Assembly: GCA_028671895.1 (NCBI GenBank)
Contig: JAPMAC010000231.1
Location: forward strand, 9,326,001 to 9,390,000
DNA: 64,000 nt
Reading direction: 5' to 3'
Source: Oenanthe sinensis
Taxonomy: Eukaryota; Streptophyta; Magnoliopsida; Apiales; Apiaceae
In this document: piece after piece, positions 37,415 to 49,884 of the stretch
Layout of the letters: each line of letters opens with the position of its first letter
Numbering within the stretch: position 1 is the stretch's first letter
Made by a program: the position numbers and the translations under genes
The notes under the pieces: model-generated
Seen by the model: only the letters and a program-made list of their open reading frames with translations
Told to the model about the DNA's origin: nothing
Database searches by the model: none

Positions 37415-37894
37415 TCCTGTTAAACACATTTAACAGAGATCCTACTGTGTTGTTTGAGTTGGTTCTTGAAAATCCCAGATCCATTTTTCTTGAAGTTTGT
37501 GCCGAAAGCTTTTATTTGTTTCTTCTTGAAAAGTTCATAGATCTAAAAAGTTCTGAGTCATGGTGTAAGGAATATTTGTACAACATTACAAACTTTGTAC
37601 CTTAGAGCTTTGTGGGTTTTCTTGTGGCCAAAAGTGAATCAACTATTTGACTAAACAAAAAGTACATATTCGAACTTCTGTCAACTAGAAAGTGGACAAT
37701 CTTTTGTTTGGACTTGAAAAAGTGGTGGACCCTGCTACTGTTCCTGAGATTAGAACTAACTTGCTTGAATCTTAAGTGCAAAACCCATTGGATATTAAGT
37801 GTTGGATATTTAAAGTGAGATAATTAATTTTTCAAGTAAATAAAATTTATTATAATTTGAAAAGTGTATTATCTTAATTTTAAACTTTATTAAA

Positions 37895-40800
37895 ATGGCC
37901 GCCGCACACAGATTTAAGATACCTCCGTTTGATGCACAACATTATGACGAATGGACAGGAAGGATGAAAGCCTACCTTGAATCAATAAACAAGGTATACT
38001 TGAGAATATTGGAGAACGGTCCATACATACCCATGAGAATTGAGCCAGAGCGAATGGAAGGAGGGATACTAATACCATCCCGGTCTGTTCCTAAAGAGGA
38101 AATGGAGTTTTCAAACGCAGATAAAGAATTGGTTGGTATGGATGCGTCGTTACGCAACGTCATAATTGAATCCCTAAACTCAGAGTACTATGTTCAAATA
38201 AAGGGATTAAAAACAGCTAAAGCCATGTGGGATAAACTGGCTGTAGTGATGGAGGGGACCGAGGAAGTTAGAGATAATCACAAGCGCATTCTGATATCTG
38301 AATATGAATCGTTCAGATGTGAACGAGGAGAAAGTGTAGCGGATGTTTACAAACGTTACAGTAAATTGCTTATCGAGCTGAGTATAAGAGATAAAGTCTA
38401 TCCACTGGCAGATTCAAATATCAAGTTTCTCTTGAATTTGCCTAAACATCTGGAACACAGGATCACTGCCATTCGAGAGTCAAGAGACTTGAAAAATACT
38501 TCTCTCGAAAAGCTGTATGGTGTTTTAAAGACCTACGAGCTGGAGCAAGAACAAAATGACAAAAGAAGATCCTACAATAGTGGAGAATACAAAGCGGTAA
38601 GTGAATCTAGACTTGTAGCTGAAGAGTCTACTGCAAAGGCACTTGCAGCTGTCTCATTGAAAATTGCTAATCCTGAAAGGGTGATATTAGATATTGAAGA
38701 TCCATCCGAAGAAAGTGAGGATGAATATTATACCCTTGAAGAGCTGGACAAATTAGAAGACAAGTCATATGCTTGTATTGCTCGAGAATTTGCTCATATC
38801 AGCTTCAGGAAGCCAAGAAAAGGTAAAGGACGATTTGGTAGTTCTTTCAGCCGAAGAAGCAGCAGCAGCAGCAGAGGTAGTAGTGTAAGTGGCCGGGGAA
38901 ATTACAGCGGTCGAGGTAGCACATCTAGTAGTGGCTACAGACCTAACCTGGTAGACAAGAACAAGTTCAGATGCTTTAACTGCAATGAATTGGGACACTT
39001 TGCAACAGAGTGCAAGAAGCCCAAATACGTTCATCCCAAGGAATCCTATGCTGATCTGAAAAAGAAATATGACGCCTTGGTTAGCAAGCAACAGAAGGGA
39101 AGCCGGGCGTATGTTGTGACTGAAGGGAAGGGTTGGGACGAGTCTGATGAAAATGAAGATCAGGAGCTATGCAACTTCGCTTTAATGGCAAAATCTTCAG
39201 AACAATCAGAGGGCAGTGAACAGGAAAAGAGTAAAGTCATATGGGTGCTGGACAGTAGAGCATCGAGGCATATAACCGGCAATAAGTCCCTGCTAACAGA
39301 TTTGGTGTTGAGAGCCGGCTCCGTGGTTACTTTTGGAGATAACAGCAAAGGTTACACCAGGGGATATGGCAAGATTGTTTGTGGAAATGTTATCATTGAG
39401 GACGTGTCTTTTGTGGAAGGATTGCGACATAATCTTCTCAGCGTTAGTCAGTTCACCGACAGGGGTTTTGACGTCAACTTTGGGAAGCATGATTGTTCGA
39501 TTCGAAGCAAAAAGGATGGAAGCCTTGCTCTCAAAGGAGTAAGGAAGTCAAATTTGTTCATAGCCGACATGAATTCTGCTGATCAGTCTGAAGTCACGTG
39601 TTTCTATAGCAAGGCTTCTGCTGATGAAAGTTGGCTATGGCATAAATGATTATCTCACCTGAACTTTAAAGCAATGAATAATCTCGTAAGGAGAGAACTG
39701 GTGAGAGGGCTGCCGTAGATGGAGTTTACTCCAGATGGACTCTGCGAAGCATGTGAGATGGGAAAATCGAAAAGAGCCTCGCATAAGGATAAGCAAGTGA
39801 ATAGCATTACCGAGCCCCTACAACTACTTCACATGGATTTGTTTGGACCCGTTAATGTTATGTCAATGTCAAGGGAAAGATACGCGCTGGTGATAGTCGA
39901 TGACTTTTCCAAATACACATGGGTAAAGTTTGTGACATCGAAAGATGAAGTGCCACATGAGATCATTAGGCATGTACTGGTAATTGAAAACGTAGCAAGT
40001 CTGACTGTGAAGACTATCCGATCTGACAACGGGACAGAATTCAAGAACTCAGTGTTAATGGATTTCTGCATTTCTAAAGGGATCAGATGACAGTATTCAG
40101 CACCGAGAACACCGCAGCAGAATGGGGTGGTAGAAAGGAAGAATAGGACACTGGTTGAAGCAGCTAGGACAATGCTGTATGAGTCAAGACTTCCTTTGTA
40201 TTTTTGGGCTGAAGCAGTTAGCGCGGCGTGTTATACACAGAACAGAACCCTGATTACAAAAGACTATAATGAGACGCCTTACTATCTGATGAATAAACGA
40301 AAACCATCTATCAAGTACTTTCACGTGTTTGGTGCCAAATGCTTTGTGTTAAGAGACAATGCACAACTTGGAAAGTTTGATGCCAAAGCAGATGAAGGGG
40401 TTTTCATTGGATATTCTCTTGAAGTAGTAGCAGCGTACAGGGTGTTTGCGTTTAATGATCGCAAGGTGGTTGAAAGCCTTAATGTCACAGTCGACGACTC
40501 AAAGTTCCCTTCTATACAAAAAGAAGACAGTGAGCCCACTTCCCTAAGATTTGAAAATATGGATATTGATGAAGTGGATATAATTCCTGAGTCTGTAGTG
40601 CAGGGTAGTGATCCAATGATAAATAATGTAATTAATCAAAAGTCTAGTGTCTCGCCAATACAAAACACTAGAGCTGAGGGATCACCTTCCGTTAGACCTG
40701 GTACTAACTCAGGGGGAGTAAGTATGCACTCAGGGGGAGCAGCTCACTCAGGGGGAGCTAGTACTGGCTCAGGAGAAACTAGTGGAAGTGCTTCTAGACT

Positions 40801-42517
40801 AAGTCACCTTCACTTACAAGATCAAGCTGAGTCATCAAGAACATTTGCTAGGGATCGTACTTGGAGCAAGGACCATCCGTTTGAGCTAATTATTGGTGAT
40901 CCAGATGCCGGAGTGACTACTAGAGGAAAAGCTAGAGCTGAAATTGCCACTGAGAATGAATGTCTATACTCAGTGTTCCTTTCTCAATTGGAACCTAAAG
41001 TGGTGGAAGAAGCCCTAGATGACACTGATTGGGTGATCGCTATGCAAGAAGAACTCAATCAGTTTGAAAGGCAGAAGGTGTGGAAGCTGGTACCCAGACC
41101 AAAGAATAGATCTGTTGTTGGAACAAAATGGGTATTCAGAAACAAGCTGGATGAAAACTGACTTGTAACACGAAATAAAGCTCGCCTGGTTGCTAAGGGG
41201 TATACTCAAAGAGAAGGAATTGATTATGATGAAACCTACGCACCAGTAGCAAGGCTAGAGGCCGTAAGGATGTTCTTAGCATTCGCAGCACATCATGGTT
41301 TTAAAGTCTATCAGATAAATGTCAAGAGTACATTCTTAAACGGTGAACTGGATGAAGAAGTGTATGTTGATCAACCTCCTGGGTTTGTCGACAACAAATA
41401 CTGTGATTATGTTTATCGCCTCTTCAAATCAGTATATGGCCTTAAGCAGTCTCCGCAGAAGTGGTATGAAACTCTGTCAGACTTCTTACTAGAAAGTGGT
41501 TTCACCAGAGGAGTAATCGACAAGACGCTTTTCTACAAGAAATGCAAAGATGATCTAATAATGGTGCAAGTATATGTGGATGACATTATCTTTGGGTCTG
41601 CAAATGAGAAGCTGTGTGCTAAATTCGCAAAGTTAATGCAATCAAAGTATGAGATGAGCATGATGGGAGAGCTGACGTTCTTTCTCGGTATTCAAGTTAG
41701 TCAGAAGAAGGACGGGATATTTATCTGCCAGACCAAGTACATTCATGATCTATTAAAGAAGTATGGTCTCGAAGATGTATCACAAGCTAAGACTCCTATG
41801 GCAACAGCCACGAAGCTTGACGAGGATAAAGCGGGAAAACCTGTAGACATCTCAAGCTATCGAGGTATGATCGGCTCTCTTTTGTATTTAACTGCTAGCA
41901 GACCTGATATTATGTTCTCTACATGCTTATGTGCAAGGTTCCAAGCGGATCCTAGAGAGTCGCATCTTATAGCCGTAAAACGTATTTTTAGGTATCTCAA
42001 GGGAACATCAAATCTTGGGATTTGGTACCCAAGAGATACAGGGTTTAATCTTATTGGCTATTCGGATTCAGATTACGCAGGTTGTAGAATAGATAGGAAG
42101 AGCACTTCAAGAAGCTGTCAGTTTCTTGGAAGAAGGTTGGTGTCTTGGCAAAGCAAGAAACAACATACAGTATCTACCTCGACAACTGAAGCAGAATATA
42201 TTGCTGCTGGAAGCTGTGTGGCCCAGATACTGTGGATGAAGAACCAACTCAAGGACTACGGTGTGGAAGTATCTAAGATTCCTATCATGTGTGACAACAC
42301 AAGTGCTATTGCAATGACCAACAATCCTGTGGATCACTCAAGGACTAAGCATATTGATATAAGGTATCATTTTATTAGAGAGCATGTAGAAAATGGAACT
42401 GTAGCGTTGCATTTTGTGTCTACTGAACGTCAAATAGTAGATATATTCACTAAACCTCTAGACGAATCAACATTTTCTAGATTGGTTGGTGAATTGGGGA
42501 TGCTTAACACCTGTTAG
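37895..42517 (+). pseudogene. Element C: gag-pol in one frame, four nonsense codons
   Basis: A single frame of 1,541 codons starting at ATG 37895. The Gag core of about 230 residues includes DEWTGRMKAYLES and MWDKLAVVMEGTEEVR. A CCHC knuckle CFNCNELGHFATEC follows near residue 360. Protease follows, but its active site reads LDSRAS (residue 453), with Arg where the family has Gly. The pre-integrase domain (LWHK..SHLNF) comes next, then integrase with Asp 648, Asp 711 and Glu 747 (35 residues between the last two, as expected). The linker has three SGG units. RT carries YVDDIIFGS (near 1227), and RNase H follows with GYSDSDYAG, TTEAEYIAAGSC and CDNTSAIAM. Premature stops: TGA 39647, TAG 39716, TGA 40088, TGA 41159. 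Gag and Pol are not separated by a stop, unlike A and B. Confidence 0.95.
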
Positions 42518-43780
42518 TTTTGCTACCTATCTGTTATAATTCAGTTTGTGTACATATTATTGTTGTTCATGAATATTCATAATTAATAATGTGTACTTGA
42601 CTTCAAAAATGTATGTATTGCATGTCATAAGGGGAAGTTAGAAAGTTTTATGACATTAATCTTATGATGATCTGTGTATCCATATGATTAATGTCTAATA
42701 ATGTGATAGGATTTAATGCTAGACTTAATTTTGTAAGGCATGATTTATTTGTTAAATTCCCTGTCATTTCAAAATTGTAAGTTTCTAAGGCAAATCTCGA
42801 TCTGGTTCTGGATCGAGATCGAGATTGACTTGCGAAAATTGCTTAAAAACTGTTAAGGTACATCTCGATCTATCCACATCGAGATCGACATCGAGATGTA
42901 GATCGAGATGCGGATCGAGATCGACATCGAGATCGACATCGAGATGTAGATCGAGATGCTGATCGAGATCGACATCAAGATCGACATCAAGATGTAGATC
43001 GAGATACGGATCGAGATCGACATCAAGATCGACTTTGAGATGAAGATCGAGATGCGGATCTCGAGATCGAGATGTGACTTGTCTCTTCAGTTACTTTCTT
43101 TTTAGGCTTGCAAGTATATAATATAGCATTATATAGTCTGTTCATTATTTCTATTAACCTTCTCTCTCTCACTAGTTTAAAAAGCTGAAGCAAATACACA
43201 CGCATATACATACATTCACAGCATCCTCTTCCCTGCCATAACACCAAGTTTTTCTTGTGATTTTCTTAAACAAAAATCACTAACTGTTACTTGAAAACAT
43301 TAATCAGTAAAACAAAACTCTGCCAAAATTTTGTTTAAAGTAAACTGTTGAACTTTTTGCGCATATTCTACGTCATCTCTTAACATTAGTGTTGTTGCAA
43401 ATCGTTGTTCAGTTCTCCTGATATTTGAGTGAGTTTGTTTTTTTTGATTTCGTGTCTTCGTGTTTTTCATTTTTTTTCTCAAGTGGCATAGTTGTGTGTG
43501 TTACTGATCAATCCATAAAGTACCAACTAACCGCCCTGTTTTGTGGTTTTCCGAGTTACTCACATTTTTCAAAACAAAACGACTGTTCACTTTAATTTCC
43601 TAAAGCTAAACCATCAATCATTAGTGAGGAGTTAAGTGGTCATTAGTGGGGAGTTTTATTACGTGGGTAATTAGTGGGGTTCGTGTACGTTTTTTTTGTG
43701 TTTAAATTTAGAACTTGTTCTCTAAAATTTTCATTGCAAAATCTTTACAAAACATTTCTCTTCTCAAACACAAATCTCAA
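42518..43780 (+). promoter_or_regulatory. Element C: pol-aORF spacer with GATCGA block and possible internal promoter
   Basis: 1.26 kb without a gene. About 42784-43075 is packed with gatcgagat / gatcgacatcgagat units and begins with ctaaggcaaatctcgatc, closely matching the start of the LTR block (ctaaggcaaatgtcgatcc). A TATATAATATAG sequence at 43115-43126 follows at a spacing like that between block and TATA in the LTR. The aORF begins about 650 bp downstream. An internal promoter for the aORF is inference. Confidence 0.55.
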
Positions 43781-46700
43781 ATGGCCAACCCAAATTTCAC
43801 TATTCCCAAAACCAACTTTGTTAATCTCTCTGCTGATCGAGCAACTGGTAGATTCATTCACTACCAGTTCTGGATTGAGTCCCTCAACAACACATCCATA
43901 ATAAGTGATGCCTTAACCACCTCTCACATCCTGAATGTTGAAGCCCTTCAAGCTGCTTACTCAACATTAGAGATTCAGGGTGGTAAAGCAAATCCAACAG
44001 GCTTGTCCTTCACTATCAGTGGTGCAAAATATGAGGTCAGTCTGCAGAAGTTCAATGAAATTCTTGGGCTTCCTTCAGAAAATTTTGCTCTGGAACCCAC
44101 TATGGACGAAATGTTGCAATTATTCACAGAGATAGGTTGTCGTCCTCCCACAGGTCCTATCAAGGTAACAAAGGTTCACACAGGTATGTTACCAGCTGAG
44201 TGGGATTATGTAGTTCAGGCCATTCAACGCTGCATGTTCCCAAAGGACAAAGACTACAGGCCAATGAACAACAGCTGTCGAGTAATTCTATATGGAGTGG
44301 CAAATAACAGAAGAGTGAATGTGGGCAAACATCTGTTGATTTAGTTGCTTGAGAGGTGGGCACTGGAAAAGAATGCATCTCGGAATCCGGAAGATGGACC
44401 AGTCAAATGTTGGATGCCAAGATTTCTTCAGATGGTTCTGGATGACGTTCTTTCAGAGGAGCACAGAAGAATATTTCAAGGCTCTGAAAGGATGGAAAGT
44501 TTTGATATGACCTTAAAGAGTATCTCCACCATGGAAACCCAGCAAAAGTCCAGACTTTTTGAGTTGCGCCTGACTCCGTACTTCCAGGATCTGCAAGATG
44601 AGTTTGCTAGGAGGCATGCTTATCAGTTTACCGCAGTAGAAGCGGAAGGTAGTGGCAACAAAGCTGCTGGTGGAGATCAAGTGTCTGGAAATTTGGGAGA
44701 CGCAGGTGTGGATGTTGAAATGGCTGAAGCAAATGTTGCAGAAGCTGGAGCTGACAAGGATGAAGATATTCTGATTCAGGTACCTATTCTTGCTGATCTT
44801 GATCAAATTTCAATTCAACCAACCCCTGTTTTCTACAGCCGTGGGCCTGAAAACCCCCAGGCTCTATCCCAGGCTGCAAGCCCTTCTGTTCATAAGCATT
44901 CAGCCAGCCCTAAAACTGGTGCTAAAAGGAAGGCAAGCTCATCTAAGTCGAGTGAATCGAGTGGAGGGAGTGTAGGAGTTGAGAGAGTAGTAAAATCAGC
45001 AGCTCTGCCACTCTTAAAGAAGCAAAAGATGGATTCTATCCCAGTGGCAACTGCGCAACCTGTTAGGGATGGTTCACCTCTCACAGCCACCACACCTCAC
45101 GCTGGTGGCTCACCTCTCCTAAATATTCCAACACATTCGCACTCGCCTAGGCATGTTGGTGAGAGTCAAGGAGGGGGTCCAGCTCAACAGCCAATAGGAG
45201 CTGGCCCTACCTCCCCTGAGTTGTCCGCTCAGGGCTCTTTGAGCAATTTCTCGGAAGGGGAATGGCAAACTGCGACTAGCTCTTCTGATGCTAGAATCTT
45301 AGGAAGTGTATATGTGGAAGAGTCTGTCGAATCCAGTACGGATGACTCTTCCTCATCTAAATCAGAAAACAAGTTGGTCGCAGAGCAACGACATCTGGTG
45401 ACTGGTGGGTCTACGCCTCCAGAACAGCCCAGCGAACCAGAAAAGGTTCTTGGTGAACAAGGGGATGACATGGTCATAACGCCATCTCCTAACGTAGACA
45501 CAGCGTTTAAAGGTTCAGTCTCACTGACCGATATCGCCGACCAACTCACCGCTAGTCCTCAGCGACTAGTGGATGAGGCTCTAGTTCTGATAGGCTCTAA
45601 ACACGAGAGAGAGACAGGGAGAGTAGATCCCTTCTCTTTAGGGATCTTGAGTGAAACAGAACCCGACGAGAGTAAACAGTTTAACCCAAGCCAAACACCG
45701 TCCCCTAAATTGCAAGATCTAGTGAAGAAGGTGGAGGCTTTGGAGGCTGGAGTTGCTAGTGTTACTGCCGTTGTCTCTTCTCACTCTGGAAGATTGGAGG
45801 TTGGAGCACAGTTCATGGAAAACCTGATTGCCGTCCAAAATCAAATGATTGACAAGATAAACAATCTTGGATTGGTACAAGTGGAGGTTGGGCGGTTAGT
45901 CGATGATGTCACTCATGGCATGTCTCAGGTCTGGACGAAGCTGAATGAACTACTTGATGTTGTCTTTGGACGTAACAGGGCTGGACCTGGTCCTTCAACC
46001 GGTGGTGGTGGTGACGATAAAAATGATGATGATGCTCCTGATGAGGATAACCCAGCTAAGGGGGAGAAGGAGGATCAGGGTCTGAAAAAGCTAACTAGTA
46101 AGGGTTCGGTGATCGAGTCCGCAAACAAATCTGGTGAAAAGGTGGAGGAGGCTCAACCGGCTCTTAAAGACAAAGGCAAGCAGAAGATGGTAGGTGAAGA
46201 AGCAGGAGCTGAGAAAGAAACACCTCTCGTTGATGTATTTATGGGAGACTTTATTGAAGATTCTGATAAGGATGAGATGGATGTAGAAGCCTTAGTGGCA
46301 AGGAGGTCGAGACTCGAGCAACGGGCAAGAGAGTGGGAACAAGAAAGAGGTCTAAATCCTGGCGAATCTGGCGCAGGAGTTGCAAGTGATGCAGGAGACC
46401 ACTCGGTTGCTGACGAGCATGTGCCGGAAGAAGAAATTGATGAAGTAGCGAAAGAAGCGGAGATGCAAGAAGAGATTTTCAGGGAAGCCAGAGAAAGAGT
46501 GAATGAAGAAGTGCTTCAAGGAATAGTGGAAAAGGAACTAATGGCAAAGGAGAAGAGAGCGGCTCAGAAGTCACAGATCCTAAGGTCCAGGCTGACATAA
46601 GGAGGGAAGGTCCCGAGTGGGACAAGGCTAGAGAAGCCTTAGCTGGACCAAGAGCCTATGCTCCTGACTCAGAAAGATTGAGTTTCCTTTTCCACAAGCT

Positions 46701-47907
46701 AGAAAATCTAAACCCTGGGCTTCTGAACTATCTAAACTGTATAAGACAGGGATGCACCTCTGTTCAAGTTATATTTAAGGAGAAAGCATGGAGTCTGATG
46801 ATTACTTGGGCACCCATAACAAGAATCGAGCCGTGTATGGTTGATGAAGCACATGCAAGGGGTGCTAGTGAACTGGTAGAATATGCTCACAAGGTAGAAA
46901 CCTCTGTCAAGATTGGAGTGCTGTTTAAAGAGAAACTATTGAAGATGGCTGAAGACAGAGGGGTTGACATTATTCTAAATCCCTATCAAATAAGATATGT
47001 CCATGACAAGGTATTGAGGATCGTAAATCTACATGACTCGAAACTGACCCCGAGCGGAAATGTACTGAAGGCAGTTGCAAAGCTAGTCCTCACAAAGGGT
47101 TTTCTAACAAAGGAAAAGAAGCTGGTGGCTAAGGACTTGGAAAAGTTGATAAGAAGGCAAGATGTTAGATACAAGTTGCCTGAAGCCAAACTACCAGTGG
47201 TTAAGAAGGAGCCTGAATACTATGCATTCGAGCAGCAAGAAGAGGCAATAAAGGAGCATGTGCAGAGATACGGAGATCCAAGATTAGACATTCTTGAAGA
47301 AGGAGAAATAAGGGAGGAAGCTAGTGCAGTGGTTGGTGCAAACGTCAAGTTTGTCAAAAGCAAAGCTGAGAATGAGAATGACCTGCTGATCTATACAGAC
47401 AAGCATCAGGTGGAAACCGTCATTGAGCTCAAGTACGACATCTTTGCAGAACACAGTCATGAAACACTGTGTATCATAAGGGAATTGATTGATGAGATGG
47501 ATGATGTTGATGAGTTTGATCAGGACTATCTAAGGGTCACGTTTGAGAACTTCTGTAAGAGAAGACAACAGCTTGATATTCAGAGGCTACAGCAATTCAC
47601 CACCACTATTGTCATTGGATACCCTAAGCAGCTGGTCATAAGGAAGAAAGGGGAAAAGGGGTATCCTGACAAAGTAACTAAGCTGAGGTTTGAAGACATT
47701 CTAACGAAGCTTACCACTCGCAGCATGGTTGAGAGGTGGTTGAGGTTGTTTCGAGATTATAAGATCAGAAATCATGTGGAAGCAGAAGGACTTAATCTTC
47801 TCAAGAAAAGAATGGATGAAGTCTGCAACCCTGAGTTCATGAAGAAAGAAAAGGCAGCCAAGAAGAAAGCTCGTGAGGAAGAGGAGCGCAAGAAATCGAG
47901 ATTTTAA
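43781..47907 (+). pseudogene. Element C: giant accessory ORF (about 1,375 codons), two breaks
   Basis: Starts MANPNFTIPKTNFVNLSADR. The N-terminal globular part includes FTISGAKYEVSLQKFNEILG, LPSEN and RVILYGVANNRRVNVGKHLL. The middle of about 500 residues is Ser/Pro/Glu-rich low complexity with KRKASSSKSS. A heptad-rich segment lies at about 45720-45960 (VKKVEALEAGVASVTAVVSS). The highly charged C-terminal part includes PYQIRYVHDKVLRIVNLHDS and ends ERKKSRF. Breaks: in-frame TAG at 44342-44344 and a 1-bp frameshift near 46565, after which the frame reads SEVTDPKVQADIRREGPEWD. No signal peptide or membrane helix is apparent. The N-terminal part shows a weak, similarly ordered resemblance to the A/B aORF (G-K/A-YSIT..V...LxLPE). 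No known enzyme was recognised. Confidence 0.85.
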
Positions 47908-48357
47908 TGTATTAAGCTTGTAATGTTTCTTTGCGTTATAATTTGTTTTCTTGTTTTCCTGCATCGTAAGTACATTATCTGTTTTCTTGTGTAGTGTAAG
48001 GTAGAAGTTAGTTAGCTAAGTGTCTTGAAACTGGTTTATATTAGGCGTCAATTGTTTCGCGAAGTTCAGCGGTGGTAATACTGCTAAAAGGACTTCAGAA
48101 GGATAATTGAAGATTGAGTGGACCGTGCTCTTAAGTACTTAGAGAAAATCTCTAGAAGAGCATGAAGCCATTTGATCGAGCCAACAGGTGTCAAATTTTG
48201 GCACTTGAAGTATCAGTGATAGACATGAAGCTAGTTAATCAAGCCAAGCATTATGCAAGTTGACATGATCGTTTATGAATGTTAGTTTATCTTTTTCAGT
48301 CCCTGGTTAGTTGAGTTATCCTCATTGTGAATTTGGTTGTCATTGTTAGACAATCAA
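47908..48357 (+). other. Element C: 3' untranslated region
   Basis: Non-coding stretch between the aORF stop and the purine tract. No motif of note was seen. Confidence 0.6.
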
Positions 48358-48369
48358 ATAGGGGGAGAT
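48358..48369 (+). other. Polypurine tract of element C
   Basis: The tract atagggggagat directly before the TGAAAGG start of the 3' LTR. Confidence 0.92.
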
Positions 48370-49628
48370 TGAAAGGCATAGGTGTACTAACTTGTAACAC
48401 TTAATTACTATGTAACTCAACTAGGTAAAAGATAAAACAACAGCAAAAACAAGAGAAACTGAAGAAGCACATGGAATCAATCAACTGAAGAAATGGTAAT
48501 GATACTTTGTAACTACAAGTAACTAATTTGGTTAATCAAGGATGCATAAGTGAGAAGAAGTTCAATTTCAGTATTGCTCATGCCCTAACTTATCTAATGG
48601 AGAATCAAATTAATGTCAAAGAAGTATTAAGAAGACCAAAGTGATTTCATATAATGTATATCAACATCTGGATAATGTAAAGGTTAATCAACAAATGAGA
48701 ACTGACATTCAGAAGCAAGAACCCCTACAAGACTAGTCACTTATGAACCAGACCATTGCATCAAGTGTCAGGACATTGGAGGCAAGTTCATGTCAGTAAT
48801 AGAAGATCTCATTTGAATTGAGTGAGGAAAAGAAATTGAAGAAGCTAGGGAAACTTGCTCATAAAGGTTAATCCACAATTAGTCACTAAAGAAGGTCAAC
48901 ATTGGATGAGTGCATATTTGCTAAGGCAAATGTCGATCCACAGCAGATCGAGATGCGGGTCGAGATTTATAATTGAAGTAAAACATTACAAGGCAAATCT
49001 CTATCCACGGCAGATCGAGATAGTGATCGAGATTCTCATAGATCGAGATTTTCACAGATCGAGATCGAGATTTTCACAGATCGAGATCGAGATTGTCAAC
49101 CAAGATCGAGATCGAGATTGTCAACCAAGATCGAGATCGAGATGGGTCCAGGCCTAGATCGAGATGCGGGTCGATATGTAGCATTTAATGTTCAAGGGAC
49201 AAGTGGCTTATTGTGAACGGTTGATCCAGAGTGGTTGGAAAGTACTTTTTTATTGACGAGTCCTGATTGGGCCACGTACACAAAAAGGACAAGATCAAGT
49301 CTACACGACATTATAAAAGCAGCACTTTGTTTTTTTTGTAAAGTGACTTTTAGCAATCTCTATATTTTCTACAGTATATTTTAAAAAGAGAGATTTACTA
49401 TAAAAAGAAAGTGAGAGAGAATCAGTTGAATCAAGCCTTAATTGCTGTATTTATTGTTCAACTGATTATGATGCTTTTATGAATGTTGTAGCAAATTCTT
49501 CAATGAATATAAAGATATATTCTTGAAATTCTGTGTCATCATTTATTACCTGCATTTATTTCATTTTCTCTCATTATTCAAAACAAATGTATTCACCCCC
49601 CCCCTCTACAATACTTTTGGACCTAACA
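48370..49628 (+). repeat. 3' LTR of element C (1,259 bp)
   Basis: Matches 36140-37400 with scattered substitutions. There is a different arrangement in the GATCGA block and a changed stretch near 49505-49530 (gaatataaagatatattc versus gaatatctattacctgat). An open frame at 48855-49157 is only the repeat read through and is not a gene. Confidence 0.95.
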
Positions 49629-49633
49629 TTATC
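49629..49633. repeat. TSD TTATC (right), element C
   Basis: Exact match to 36135-36139. Confidence 0.95.
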
Positions 49634-49884
49634 AGTTTGAAAATTGAAGACAGAGTCTGGTACCTTTTCAGAGTTTAGATCATCATTTTTTGCCATGAGT
49701 GCATAATTGTTTTCCTGTTCAGAATCTGAGGAATCCATCAAATCCTTCTTTGATGTGATTAAGGCTTTTCCTGATTCCTTACTTCTGCATTCAGTAGCAA
49801 AGTGCCCCATCTTGTTGTACTTGTAACACTTGATCTTTGACTTGTCAACTGTCTTTGATTTCCCATCTCTATCTTCTCTTTTCT
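49634..49884 (-). pseudogene. Element A: gag, second piece (zinc knuckle 1)
   Basis: The minus strand encodes DGKSKTVDKSKIKCYKYNKM, then GHFATECRSKESGKALITSK and an NSE-rich tail, lying between the B and C insertions. The knuckle reads CYKYNKMGHFATEC: the second Cys is Tyr, so this knuckle is broken, whereas B keeps CYKCNK. Confidence 0.9.
49880..49884. repeat. TSD TTTCT (left), element B
   Basis: TTTCT before TGTTAGGAATG at 49885, repeated at 62064-62068. Excision restores A's gag frame across the site. Confidence 0.95.

Larger units (their letters stand above)
36140..49628 (+). mobile_element. Element C: SIRE/Maximus-type copia retrotransposon, 13.5 kb
   Basis: Complete structure: 1.26-kb LTRs, TSD TTATC, primer site, a single-frame gag-pol (37895-42517), a 4.1-kb accessory ORF and a purine tract. 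LTRs differ by roughly 1.5-2% plus repeat-number changes in the GATCGA block. Coding frames contain nonsense codons and one frameshift, so it is probably not autonomous now. It is inserted into the gag of element A. Confidence 0.95.

Noticed and set aside
37402..37605. Small ORF in the leader of element C
   Set aside because: It begins inside the primer site and shows no similarity to known Gag; it is leader sequence.
42784..43075. CRISPR-like array or satellite DNA (GATCGA units)
   Set aside because: Units are short, degenerate and without regular unique spacers, and they match the U3 block of the same element.
43781..47907. Envelope gene (env-like third ORF)
   Set aside because: No signal peptide, fusion peptide or membrane helix could be seen in the aORF of C, A or B, so I describe it as an accessory ORF of unknown function.
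48855..49157. Arg-rich ORF over the C 3' LTR
   Set aside because: It is the GATCGA repeat block translated; repetitive IEIEIDRD-type sequence with no domain.
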